From positions 1-18,243 of the forward strand of contig JAZSDT010000042.1 in the NCBI GenBank assembly GCA_045531285.1: DNA of 18,243 nt, read 5' to 3'. The position numbers were made by a program, and so were the translations under genes. The notes under the pieces were generated by a model, which saw only the letters and a program-made list of their open reading frames with translations, ran no database searches and was not told the origin of the DNA. Shown here piece by piece: positions 8,092 to 15,142 of this stretch. The DNA comes from RGIG6353 sp045531285 (GTDB taxonomy: Bacteria; Bacillota; Clostridia; Oscillospirales; SIG627). Position 1 is the first letter of the stretch, and every line of letters starts with the position of its first letter.

Positions 8092-8139
8092 AATGTATTC
8101 CTCTCTTTTTTACGTATGCAAAGTAACAAATTTTAAATA

Positions 8140-8168
8140 ATTATATCACATATTTCCGAATTTTGCAA
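8140..8168 (-). promoter_or_regulatory. Promoter of the PfkB-type kinase gene
   Basis: Minus strand: TTGCAA at 8168-8163, a 17-nt spacer and TATAAT at 8145-8140, preceded by TGA (extended -10). The -35 box begins only 8 bases after the stop codon of the upstream carboxypeptidase gene, and no terminator is seen between them, so read-through into the kinase gene is possible. Confidence 0.8.
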
Positions 8169-8175
8169 GTACTAT

Positions 8176-9375
8176 TTATTTTGAGCAAAAAACTAGTGAT
8201 AAAATATCCAAAAGCCTGTCAATCGCCGTTGCTTTTTTTACGTCTTCCATGACTTTTATTTCACTTTCGGCAACGGTTGTATCGCCTACTACGTATTTTA
8301 TCTTTCCAACGATATCACCTTTTTTTACAGGTGCGTTCAGTGACTCGGGCAGTTCCGTAATCTCTTCTATTTTGTTCTGCTCTCCTTTTTTTAGGAGAAT
8401 TGCATTGGAGGAAGCTTCACATTTTACGTGCGCCTCCTTTCCACCCCACACCTTAAGGCTATACACGGTATCGGACTTGGGACGGTATACCGAATAATTG
8501 GCAAAGCCGTAGTCAAGCAAAGCCTTGGCGGCAGAAAAGCGCTCTGCACTGGTTGGAGAACCCAGTACTACCGCAATAAGCTGCATTCCGTCGCGCAATG
8601 CCGTGGCACTGAGACAATAGCGCGCCTTGGACGTAGAGCCTGTTTTTAATCCGTTGGCACCGTTATAAAAACGTATAAGCTTATTGGTGTTGGCAAGTCC
8701 GAACTTGCCGTCGCGAATAGAGTCCATCCAAATTGTTGTATAATCAAAAATTGTAGGATGCTTTATTAATTCTCTTGACATTATTGCTACGTCCCTTGCG
8801 GACGAATAATGCATCTGGTCATCGTCAAGCCCTGTACAGTTTACGAAATCCGTTGACGTCATACCAAGCTTTTGTGCACGGGCATTCATTCTTTCCACAA
8901 AAGCACCTTCACTTCCGGCAAGGTGTTCCGCCATCGCCACGGCGGCATCGTTACAGCTGGATACCGATATAGCCTTCAGCATATCGTTTACCGACATCTG
9001 CTCCCCTGCTTCCATAAATGCTTGACTTCCGCCCATTGAGGCTGCATAATCGCTGACAGTAACGGTGTCGGTAAGACTTATAATTCCTTGGTCAATTGCT
9101 TCCAATGACAAAAGTAAGGTCATAATTTTCGTAACGGAAGCAATCGGAAGCTTTTCGTCAGGATTTTGCTCAAATAAAATCTGTCCGCTGTCCGCTTCCA
9201 TAAGTATAGCTCCCGAAACTGTATTTTCAAGAGCGAATACATCTGCGGATTCAGGTGGGTCAATAAGATAATCGTCGGCTGAAAAAACAGGAATCTCATC
9301 CTCGAACAAATCTGCCGATACAAGCTGTGACATCAACGTTAAAAGCAATAAAAACAGTGATATTATTTTTTTCAT
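8176..9375 (-). CDS. D-alanyl-D-alanine carboxypeptidase (DacF/PBP5 type)
   Basis: A 399-residue low-molecular-weight penicillin-binding protein that trims the terminal D-Ala from peptidoglycan stem peptides outside the cell. A signal peptide spans residues 1-21 (MKKIISLFLLLL..., probable cleavage after VSA). The three active-site motifs are S80-V-T-K83, S140-C-N142 and K244-T-G246. A PBP5-type C-terminal beta domain follows, with a final amphipathic stretch (AIDRLLDILSLVFCSK) that may anchor it to the membrane. The usual SGN is SCN here. AAGGAG at 9384-9389 lies 8 nt before the ATG. Several clostridial paralogues exist, some of them sporulation-specific, so the exact one is not named. Confidence 0.95.
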   Translation of the reverse strand: MKKIISLFLLLLTLMSQLVSADLFEDEIPVFSADDYLIDPPESADVFALENTVSGAILMEADSGQILFEQNPDEKLPIASVTKIMTLLLSLEAIDQGIISLTDTVTVSDYAASMGGSQAFMEAGEQMSVNDMLKAISVSSCNDAAVAMAEHLAGSEGAFVERMNARAQKLGMTSTDFVNCTGLDDDQMHYSSARDVAIMSRELIKHPTIFDYTTIWMDSIRDGKFGLANTNKLIRFYNGANGLKTGSTSKARYCLSATALRDGMQLIAVVLGSPTSAERFSAAKALLDYGFANYSVYRPKSDTVYSLKVWGGKEAHVKCEASSNAILLKKGEQNKIEEITELPESLNAPVKKGDIVGKIKYVVGDTTVAESEIKVMEDVKKATAIDRLLDILSLVFCSK

Positions 9376-9400
9376 AAGGCACGCTCCTTGGTTTTTGTAT

Positions 9401-9431
9401 ATTTTATGTCAGCAAAGAATTTATATGACAA
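9401..9431 (-). promoter_or_regulatory. Possible weak promoter of the carboxypeptidase gene
   Basis: Minus strand: TTGTCA at 9431-9426, with either TAAAAT at 9406-9401 (19-nt spacer) or CATAAA at 9408-9403 (17-nt spacer). Neither is ideal. It lies downstream of the dispersed element, copy 2, so that element is probably not part of this gene's leader. Confidence 0.35.
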
Positions 9432-9452
9432 TTTGCACGAGCACGAGTATAT

Positions 9453-9551
9453 AAAAAGCGGCTAGCAGCCGCCGGCAATGCTCGCCTATCTTATTCTATG
9501 CCTTCATTCAAAAAGGCCAAACGGCGAGTTTGATTTAATAGGATTTCCCGC
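9453..9551 (-). repeat. Dispersed structured element, copy 2 (best preserved)
   Basis: Minus strand. The outer stem CTCGCC (9528-9523) with GGCGAG (9486-9481) is perfect. Inside it GCCTT pairs with AAGGC (9517-9513 with 9504-9500). A CATTGCC linker follows, then the hairpin GCGGCT-GCT-AGCCGC (9472-9458) and a TTTTT run, a convincing intrinsic terminator. Upstream, GGGAAAT and TTAAATCAAA resemble copy 3. It sits between the terminator of the alcohol dehydrogenase gene and the carboxypeptidase gene. Confidence 0.75.
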
Positions 9552-9554
9552 TAT

Positions 9555-9586
9555 ATAAAATAAAAAGCGGCTAAAAGCCGCTTTTT
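9555..9586 (-). terminator. Intrinsic terminator of the alcohol dehydrogenase gene
   Basis: A perfect 11-bp inverted repeat (9562-9572 with 9576-9586, AAAAAGCGGCT / AGCCGCTTTTT) with a 3-nt loop, about 15 bases after the stop codon. The T-rich flank means it could also work in the other direction. Confidence 0.9.
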
Positions 9587-9601
9587 GTGTATTATTGATT
9601 C

Positions 9602-10750
9602 TTACCAAAGCTGTGCGTAAAGCATTTCAAGGTCTTTAACAGTGGGGACCTTGGGGTTTGTAGCAGTACATTTATCCGCCATTGCCGCTTCCGCCATTGC
9701 AGGTATCTGAGCAAAATATTCAGACTCGGTACAGACTCCCGTTTCCGAAATTGACAGGGGCATATCCATCTCCTTCATCATAAACTGACACCAGTTTGAA
9801 AGTGCTCTTACGGTAGTTACGATGTTAAAGTTCTGAAGGCCCAGTGTTCTGGCAACTGTAGCGTATTTTCTGACGTGCTTGGGATAATCGGTCTTAAGTC
9901 TGGAATACTTATCTATCTCGCTGTTATATTCAATAACGTGAGGAAGAAGCATTGCGTTTGCTCTGCCGTGAGGGATATGGAATGCAGCACCAAGCTGATG
10001 TGCCATACTGTGATTGATACCCAAAGAAGCTGTATTAAACGCCAGACCTGCCAAGCAAGATGCTATATGCATTTTTTGACGTGCGTGCGTATCGTTGTTA
10101 TCCAAAAACGAACGAAGCAAAAACGAGCCTGTAATTTCTATTGCTTTTTCGGCAAGGGCAGCGGAAAACTCATTGTTGTTGGTACTAACGTAGGATTCCA
10201 GAGCGTGTGTGAATACGTCCATACCTGTATCTGCCGTAATTGCAGGAGGTACGCTCTTAACAAGCTCTGCATCAAGAATCGCCTCATCGGGAAGCAAAGA
10301 ATCATCCGCAAGAGGAATTTTTGTGTGATTGGCAGTATCACTGATAACAGAAAAAGAAGTAACCTCACTACCTGTACCGCTTGTTGTGGGAATAGCAATA
10401 AGAGCGGGACGCAGATACGTTGGGGCTATCTGTACGGCAACCTCACGTATTGCTTTTGCAGAATCGATAGCAGAGCCTCCGCCAATCGCTATCAAAACGT
10501 CTGCCTTCTGAGAGAGCACGGCGGCAACGCCTGAGGATATCTTTTCAATAGGTGGGTCGGGAATTACGTCATCAAATACCTTCCATTCGATCTGTGCCTG
10601 CTGGAGACGGGAGGTTATAAGATGTATCATTCCGCTCTTCACAACGTACGGATCGGATATAATGAGTGCATTCTTATACGGAAGCTCGGTTATACGGTCT
10701 AAAGACCTTTCACCGAAATATATGTGTGTTTTTATGTCAAAATGATTCAC
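9602..10750 (-). CDS. Iron-dependent (class III) alcohol dehydrogenase
   Basis: A 382-residue Fe-ADH, NAD(P)H-linked and cytoplasmic, interconverting alcohols and aldehydes (ethanol, propanol, butanol or 1,3-propanediol types). The N-terminal nucleotide-binding part has GGGSAIDSAKAI (residues 90-101) and PTTSGTGSEVTSFSVI. The metal-binding part has D178 and H182 in MDVFTHALE, and H247 and H261 in NHSMAHQLGAAFHIPHG; these four positions match the family's iron ligands. The C-terminus PKVPTVKDLEMLYAQLW is also typical. The start is GTG 10748-10750, with AAAGGG at 10760-10765 and 9-nt spacing. The ATG at 10759 touches that site, and longer starts overlap the promoter. It probably serves fermentative redox balance. 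Confidence 0.94.
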   Translation of the reverse strand: MNHFDIKTHIYFGERSLDRITELPYKNALIISDPYVVKSGMIHLITSRLQQAQIEWKVFDDVIPDPPIEKISSGVAAVLSQKADVLIAIGGGSAIDSAKAIREVAVQIAPTYLRPALIAIPTTSGTGSEVTSFSVISDTANHTKIPLADDSLLPDEAILDAELVKSVPPAITADTGMDVFTHALESYVSTNNNEFSAALAEKAIEITGSFLLRSFLDNNDTHARQKMHIASCLAGLAFNTASLGINHSMAHQLGAAFHIPHGRANAMLLPHVIEYNSEIDKYSRLKTDYPKHVRKYATVARTLGLQNFNIVTTVRALSNWCQFMMKEMDMPLSISETGVCTESEYFAQIPAMAEAAMADKCTATNPKVPTVKDLEMLYAQLW

Positions 10751-10793
10751 AGGTTGCATCCCTTTCAGATTATGTAATGTTAAATCTGTGTTA

Positions 10794-10822
10794 ATTATAT
10801 CACAAAGTGTAGCGAATTTCAA
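10794..10822 (-). promoter_or_regulatory. Promoter of the alcohol dehydrogenase gene
   Basis: Minus strand: TTGAAA at 10822-10817, a 17-nt spacer and TATAAT at 10799-10794, with TGA directly before (extended -10). Transcription would begin near 10787, which excludes any start codon upstream of it and supports the GTG at 10750. Confidence 0.85.
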
Positions 10823-10861
10823 TATCTATTTTGTTTTTTTCTTGGTTTTTCTTAATAGAAA

Positions 10862-10949
10862 TAAGCAGCAGCCGCCAATTCTCAGCTATGTTACCTTTGA
10901 GTAAACTATACAATGCAAAACGGTGAGATTGATTAAATGCAATTTCATG
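10862..10949 (-). repeat. Dispersed structured element, copy 3 (degenerate)
   Basis: Minus strand. The outer stem pairs 10928-10922 (TCTCACC) with 10886-10880 (GCTGAGA): six of seven pairs form, and a G-C pair of the other copies is A-T here. CGTTT after the first arm and ATAG before the second are kept, as is the upstream GAAATTGCATTTAATCAA. The final hairpin (GGCGGCTGCTGC) no longer pairs well and has no T-run. It sits between the coat-gene terminator and the alcohol dehydrogenase promoter. Confidence 0.6.
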
Positions 10950-10954
10950 ATACG

Positions 10955-10992
10955 CAAAAACAAAGGCAAAACGGTAAAACGTTTTGCCTTTG
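10955..10992 (-). terminator. Intrinsic terminator of the spore-coat gene pair
   Basis: A 13-bp perfect stem (10961-10973 with 10980-10992, CAAAGGCAAAACG / CGTTTTGCCTTTG) and a 6-nt loop, followed on the minus strand by TTTTT. It begins 4 bases after the stop codon. Confidence 0.93.
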
Positions 10993-10996
10993 CTTT

Positions 10997-11269
10997 TTAC
11001 TGCTGTACGCCCGTAAAGGTGCTCTTTACCTCGTTGATCTTGGTTGCAGGGGCTTCTTCTGTGGGGTACCAGCCTCTTGCATGCATCTCGTCGAATACAT
11101 CGTGGAGGATACAATGCTCTTCGTTGAGAATGTCCATAAACGCATTTTTGATATTGGGATGAGCGCACTCGTTGGCGGACCAATTATAACCGCCAGTAAT
11201 AAACTTCTGCGTTTCAATAGCATCGGTCATAATATTTTTATCGGTGTAATTTGTCATACAATCTGCCAT
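10997..11269 (-). CDS. CotF-family spore coat protein
   Basis: A 90-residue protein of the clostridial CotF-like family (ferritin-like helical fold, spore coat). The diagnostic stretch runs TDAIETQKFITGGYNWSANECAHPNIKNAFMDILNEEHCILHDVFDEMHARGWYPTEEA, and the RGWYP ending is typical. These proteins are made late in sporulation, and their exact role in the coat is poorly known. The start is ATG 11267-11269. Its AAGGAG site overlaps the stop codon of the upstream coat gene, so the two are translated together. Two helices ending in RGWYP are seen, with no obvious catalytic residues. Confidence 0.88.
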   Translation of the reverse strand: MADCMTNYTDKNIMTDAIETQKFITGGYNWSANECAHPNIKNAFMDILNEEHCILHDVFDEMHARGWYPTEEAPATKINEVKSTFTGVQQ

Positions 11270-11281
11270 ATTTTCTTCTCC

Positions 11282-11467
11282 TTACTGAAGCAACGTTATA
11301 AGCTTATCGAAATGCTGCTGGTGCTTATCTGCAATTGAGTTAAGCTTTTCCTTGAGTATCGGGTCGCAAGTTGCATTTGCATACATCTTGTACTTTGCAA
11401 TAATGTTTTCTTCTCCTGTGAGACTTGACTTTATAGCGTCAAGCTCTTTTGTTGTAAGTGTTGCCAC
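11282..11467 (-). CDS. Small CotF-like spore coat protein
   Basis: A 61-residue all-helical protein: TTKELDAIKSSLTGEENIIAKYKMYANATCDPILKEKLNSIADKHQQHFDKLITLL. The pattern (EENIIAKYKMYA, then KHQQHFDKL) is that of the short partner commonly found next to clostridial CotF genes. The start is GTG 11465-11467, with AGGTGG about 7 nt upstream; no nearby ATG fits. It is the first gene of a two-gene unit ending at the terminator at 10955. Its function is inferred only from similarity and from its neighbour. Confidence 0.82.
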   Translation of the reverse strand: MATLTTKELDAIKSSLTGEENIIAKYKMYANATCDPILKEKLNSIADKHQQHFDKLITLLQ

Positions 11468-11498
11468 GGTTATACCACCTTTCTTTTTTCTACATTGC

Positions 11499-11527
11499 TA
11501 TTATTTTACACTGTGTTTATTTTATGC
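11499..11527 (-). promoter_or_regulatory. Possible sporulation-type promoter of the coat genes
   Basis: Minus strand: GCATA at 11527-11523, a 17-nt spacer and AATAATA at 11505-11499. This resembles the forespore sigma-G/F type (GHATR with CATWHTA, one mismatch). No good housekeeping promoter was seen in this gap on the minus strand. It is a weak pattern in AT-rich DNA, so the call is tentative. Confidence 0.3.
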
Positions 11528-11545
11528 ATAATTTTTCTTTTTTAC

Positions 11546-11574
11546 TTGAAAAAAGCGGCAATATGGTGTATACT
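11546..11574 (+). promoter_or_regulatory. Promoter of the rlmD-led operon
   Basis: TTGAAA at 11546-11551, a 17-nt spacer and TATACT at 11569-11574. Transcription would start near 11581, about 20 bases before the start codon. It is divergent from the spore-coat genes and is the only clear promoter seen before the terminator at 17811. Confidence 0.8.
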
Positions 11575-11601
11575 TTAGTAAATTATATAATGGAGTTTTG
11601 T

Positions 11602-13338
11602 ATGCTGAAAAAGAACGATATCTTACAAGTTAATATTGAAAGCGTATCGGGTGACGGTAACGGCGTTGCTCACGTTGACGGGCAGGTAGTTTTCGTGCCT
11701 TTTACTGCCGTTGATGATATTGCCGAAATTACAATTATCAAGGTTACCAAAAATTATGCCGTAGGAAAAGTCAGAAAAATACTCTCCCCTTCCAAAACAA
11801 GAAGCAATGCAGACTGTCCTGTTTTCGGTAAGTGCGGCGGCTGTGTTTTCAGACATTTGAACTTAAGTGAAGAAGAAAGAATCAAAACCGAAACCGTCCG
11901 TTCGGCAATGCGACGGATAGGTCACCTTGACGTCGAAGTAAAGGATTGCCTTACTCCTTCGGCATTTGGATATAGGAACAAAGCACAGCTCCCTGTAACG
12001 CAAGACGAAAACGGTATTCGTTGTGGTTTTTATGCCAGTCACTCCCACAGAATAGTTGATGGCACCATAGACTGTGTTACAACGCCAAAGATTTTTGGAG
12101 ACATAGCAAAGCATATAATTGATTTTGCAAAAAAAGAATGTATTTCAGGCTACGACGAAACCACGGGCAAGGGCACAATACGTCATCTGTATTTCAGAAT
12201 AAACTCCGACGACCGTGTAATGGTATGTATCGTAACAAGCACTAAAAAGCTTGCTTCCGAAAAAACCGAAAAAGAAATGGTTAACCGGCTTGTAGAAAAA
12301 TTCAGTGAAATATCATCCATATATCTGAACCATAACCCTGCGGACACAAACGTTGTTCTCGGAAAGGATTACAGATTGCTGTGGGGTGAAGAATACTTTA
12401 CCGACACCTTACTTGACACAAAACTGAAGATGTCTCCAGACTCTTTTTTTCAGGTCAACCGTGCAGGTGCAGAAAAGATATATTCAATAGGCTTTTCACT
12501 TCTTAAAGGACATTATGAAAACGTATACGACCTGTATTGCGGCATAGGGTCTATAGGAATCACGTTGTTTAATCAAATGAAAAAAGGCAATATCAAGGCG
12601 AGTGCAAACAGACTGTTTGGAATAGAAATAGTCGATAAGGCTGCTGATTGTGCCAAAGAAAATGCAAAAATCAACGGTATTGAAAATGCCGAGTTTGCGG
12701 CGTGCGATTCAGCAGATATTACAAGCATGGATTGGTTTGACCGCTATCCCCCTTCCCTTGTGATACTGGACCCTCCCAGAAAGGGAACAACAACCAAGCT
12801 GTTGGATTTTCTGTCTGACAGAAACGTTGGCCAGATACTGTATATTTCATGTGACCCAGCAACACTTGCACGTGATATGGGATATTTGGTGAGCAAAGGA
12901 TACGAGTCAACCCCTGTTTATCCTGTAAATCTTTTTACGGGAACAAAGCACGTGGAATCCGTTGTTTGTTTAAGTCGGAAAACTACGCATGAAATGAAAC
13001 TTTGCGCATCACCTTTTGAAAAGATAAAAAGTGGAGCAAAAAATATCGAACTTCGTCTGTTTGATGAAAAGCGTCAAAAAATCAAAACAGGCGATGATGT
13101 CATCTTTACAAACTCGGTCAACGGTGAGAAGATGCGTACAACGGTCAAGAAACTGCACCGTTTTGACAGTTTTGAAGAGCTGTATAAAAACTTGCCGCTT
13201 TTGCAATGCGGATATACTTTGGAAGATATTGATACTGCACATCCGTCTGATATGGAGCAGTATTACTCTGCAGAAGAACAGAAAAAATACGGTGTTGTGG
13301 GTATCGAGCTTTTCCCACCTAAGCTAATTACAGACTAG
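11602..13338 (+). CDS. rlmD: RlmD/RlmCD-type 23S rRNA m5U methyltransferase with C-terminal ASCH domain
   Basis: A 578-residue SAM-dependent enzyme that methylates uracil C5 in 23S rRNA. It has an N-terminal TRAM RNA-binding domain (about 1-60) and 4Fe-4S cysteines C72, C78, C81 and C158, with spacing as in E. coli RlmD. The SAM site is DLYCGIGSIG, followed by ILDPPRKG (D390) and the nucleophile C417 in YISCDPATLARD. The methyltransferase ends near residue 460. An in-frame ASCH domain follows (about 463-575: FEKIKSGAKNIELRLFDEKRQKI to KKYGVVGIELF), a small fold thought to bind RNA. The start is ATG 11602 with GGAG at 11592-11595; longer in-frame starts overlap the promoter. RlmC, RlmD and RlmCD types cannot be separated by eye. 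Confidence 0.93.
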   Translation: MLKKNDILQVNIESVSGDGNGVAHVDGQVVFVPFTAVDDIAEITIIKVTKNYAVGKVRKILSPSKTRSNADCPVFGKCGGCVFRHLNLSEEERIKTETVRSAMRRIGHLDVEVKDCLTPSAFGYRNKAQLPVTQDENGIRCGFYASHSHRIVDGTIDCVTTPKIFGDIAKHIIDFAKKECISGYDETTGKGTIRHLYFRINSDDRVMVCIVTSTKKLASEKTEKEMVNRLVEKFSEISSIYLNHNPADTNVVLGKDYRLLWGEEYFTDTLLDTKLKMSPDSFFQVNRAGAEKIYSIGFSLLKGHYENVYDLYCGIGSIGITLFNQMKKGNIKASANRLFGIEIVDKAADCAKENAKINGIENAEFAACDSADITSMDWFDRYPPSLVILDPPRKGTTTKLLDFLSDRNVGQILYISCDPATLARDMGYLVSKGYESTPVYPVNLFTGTKHVESVVCLSRKTTHEMKLCASPFEKIKSGAKNIELRLFDEKRQKIKTGDDVIFTNSVNGEKMRTTVKKLHRFDSFEELYKNLPLLQCGYTLEDIDTAHPSDMEQYYSAEEQKKYGVVGIELFPPKLITD

Positions 13339-13382
13339 TGTTGTGTAAAGATGTGCAAAAAGCTAAATGAATTGGAGTAAAT

Positions 13383-14315
13383 ATGCATTATTTTATTATT
13401 CATTCCGGCAAGGATTACGATGAAGTAAAGGTACTCATCGACAAATGGGGCGAAGAGCTTACCCGTTTCAAATGTTCCGTACTGAAAGGTACGCAAAGCG
13501 ATTGGCACGATGATGCCAGAGCAAAAATAAGAGGTGCTGAGAAGGTCATTTACATTGTAGGTGAAAGCTCGGGTGCCAGCGAAAACATAGATTGGGAGCT
13601 GGGTGTTGCTCTGGAAGAAAACAAGGATATCTATGTGTACAAATTAAAAAAGGATTACCCACTCAACAAGATACTTGAACAATCCAAAAGTAAAACAAGC
13701 ATTGAAAAAGGAGATAAAGACGGAGAATTCATTTTCTCCCAGAACAAACAAAAAATATTTATTGCCGACAACAACAAAATTTTCAATATGCTTTTGGACG
13801 ACGAAAATTATATCGCATCACACCTTGATTCGAGGCTTCAAGACAATCTTGATATAGCCATGAAGCAGTACGAAATGTTTGTGGAGACCTCCGAGGAGCT
13901 TGTACGGAGAAAACAGACTGTCAACAGCTTTTATATCACTCTTAATTCAGTGATAATAAGCGTAATACTTGCTGCATTTGCTTTATCGGACAAGCTTGAG
14001 GTATTTGGTTGCTCTGTTGGATATTCAACAATTATCACTTGCCTCTCTTCAGTTGTGGGCGGAATAGTTTGCTTTTCCTGGTATTCGGTAATTCAATCCT
14101 ATGCCGACCTTAACAGCAGTAAAATGAAGATAATATCATATATCGAAACACAACTCGCCTATAATTTATATGACACGGAATGGCAGCTTGTGTCAAACAA
14201 AACAGGAAACAAAAAATACAAATCCTTTTCAAGAAAAGAAAAATTCATTGCAAAGCTCTTTATGGGACTTTATGTGCTTCTGTTCTTGACAGGAATTCTT
14301 TTCAGCTTTATATAG
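13383..14315 (+). CDS. TIR-like domain fused to RipA/SLATT-like membrane module
   Basis: A 310-residue protein with two recognisable parts. Residues 1-88 (MHYFIIHSGKDYDEV, KVIYIVGESSGASENIDWELGVALEENKDIYVYKL) fit a TIR/ThsB-like Rossmann fold; E72 in DWEL is where TIR NADases keep the catalytic Glu. Residues 160-310 resemble the RipA/SLATT-type membrane family: RRKQTVNSFYITLN leads into segment 1 (about 183-201), segment 2 is about 212-234, then the SKMKIISYIE...YDTEWQL block, and a C-terminal segment about 291-309. A polar, Lys-rich linker joins them. In related systems TIR domains consume NAD+ or make cyclic nucleotide signals, and SLATT modules are proposed membrane effectors. Defence or stress function is inferred. 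GGAG lies 5 nt before the ATG. The gene is AT- and AAA-rich, unlike groEL, which may indicate transfer. Confidence 0.7.
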   Translation: MHYFIIHSGKDYDEVKVLIDKWGEELTRFKCSVLKGTQSDWHDDARAKIRGAEKVIYIVGESSGASENIDWELGVALEENKDIYVYKLKKDYPLNKILEQSKSKTSIEKGDKDGEFIFSQNKQKIFIADNNKIFNMLLDDENYIASHLDSRLQDNLDIAMKQYEMFVETSEELVRRKQTVNSFYITLNSVIISVILAAFALSDKLEVFGCSVGYSTIITCLSSVVGGIVCFSWYSVIQSYADLNSSKMKIISYIETQLAYNLYDTEWQLVSNKTGNKKYKSFSRKEKFIAKLFMGLYVLLFLTGILFSFI

Positions 14316-14324
14316 GAGAAAATA

Positions 14325-15134
14325 ATGTTTACAGACTCTCACATACACAGCGACGTAAGCTTTGACGGAAGTGCTTCGGTTGACGATTTTGTCTGCCAAG
14401 CAAAGCAATCGGGGCTGAACGGTCTGGTTTTTACCGAGCACTACGACATTTTTGACGGTATGGACCCACACGATGATAAGGCAAAGCCCTTTGACGTCTG
14501 CGAGTACCAAGAAAAAGTATGGAATGCCAGAGACAAGTATAAGGGCTTCGTAGGAGCAGGCGTTGAAATTGGGCTGCGACCCGACACTGAAGCGGCAGTA
14601 ATAACTGCATCAAAGCTTTTTGATTATGATTTTGTAATCGGTTCCTCACACGTTGTCTGCGGAGTGAACGTATCCCACGACAATTCGTTTTGCGCACCTC
14701 TGTCAAAGGCTGAAGCGTACGGTAAATATCTTGAAGAGGTATGCGAAAACGTAAAGCTTTATGGCAAATACTTTGACGTATACGGACATCTTGATTACAT
14801 AGCAAGATACGGAAACTATCCCGACCGGGCAATGCACTACGGCGAATTTTCCGTTCTTATCGACGAGGTCCTTAAGCTCCTTATCGAAAACGGGTGCGGA
14901 ATCGAGATAAACACAGCAGGCTTCAGGCAAGGCTTTGACTCCCCTCACCCCACGTTTGAAGTAATAAAAAGATTTTATGAGCTTGGCGGAGAAATTGTAA
15001 CTCTTGGCTCTGACGCACATCAGCCAAGCGTTTTAGGGTATCGGTTCAACAATGCTGTAAAGCTTATAAAGGAAGCAGGCTTTAACAGAATATGCCGCTT
15101 TAAAAACAGACAGCCTGAATTTCAAAATATATGA
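14325..15134 (+). CDS. PHP-family phosphatase (histidinol-phosphatase-like)
   Basis: A 269-residue PHP-domain metal-dependent phosphoesterase of the HisJ/HisK type, which classically removes phosphate from L-histidinol phosphate. All metal-binding motifs are present: H6 and H8 in DSHIHSD, H39 in FTEHYD, E81 in GVEIGL, H109 in GSSHVV, H155 in YGHLDYIARYG, and D230/H232 in LGSDAHQ. Length matches the family. An AGGAG ribosome-binding site overlaps the stop codon of the upstream gene, so the two are probably co-translated. No other his genes are nearby, so another phosphate ester is possible. Its stop codon overlaps the upstream of two possible start codons of the transporter gene. Confidence 0.9.
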   Translation: MFTDSHIHSDVSFDGSASVDDFVCQAKQSGLNGLVFTEHYDIFDGMDPHDDKAKPFDVCEYQEKVWNARDKYKGFVGAGVEIGLRPDTEAAVITASKLFDYDFVIGSSHVVCGVNVSHDNSFCAPLSKAEAYGKYLEEVCENVKLYGKYFDVYGHLDYIARYGNYPDRAMHYGEFSVLIDEVLKLLIENGCGIEINTAGFRQGFDSPHPTFEVIKRFYELGGEIVTLGSDAHQPSVLGYRFNNAVKLIKEAGFNRICRFKNRQPEFQNI

Positions 15135-15142
15135 GGATAAAA

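Noticed and set aside
9875..10534. A 219-codon open frame on the plus strand
   Set aside because: It lies wholly antisense to the alcohol dehydrogenase gene, its product is Cys/Arg-rich without a recognisable domain, and it has no good ribosome-binding site.
6929..10949. The three repeats as a CRISPR array or insertion-sequence ends
   Set aside because: The copies are kilobases apart, have no regular spacing or spacers, carry no transposase or clear target-site duplication, and differ too much for CRISPR repeats.
10800..11183. A 127-codon minus-strand frame between the coat and dehydrogenase genes
   Set aside because: It overlaps a CotF-type gene in another frame and then runs through a terminator, element copy 3 and a promoter. 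The product is low-complexity and unlike any protein.
11458..11601. N-terminal extension of the RlmD frame by 48 codons
   Set aside because: It covers the TTGAAA-17-TATACT promoter and part of the divergent coat gene. The ATG at 11602 has a good GGAG site, and the TRAM domain begins there.
12985..13338. ASCH domain as a separate gene, or as an N4-acetylcytidine hydrolase
   Set aside because: The frame is continuous with the methyltransferase, and no convincing start with a ribosome-binding site was noticed at the junction. The catalytic Thr of YqfB-type enzymes is replaced by Glu.
13339..13382. Separate promoter or terminator before the TIR-like gene
   Set aside because: The 44-base gap shows no -10/-35 pair and no hairpin; co-transcription with rlmD is simpler.
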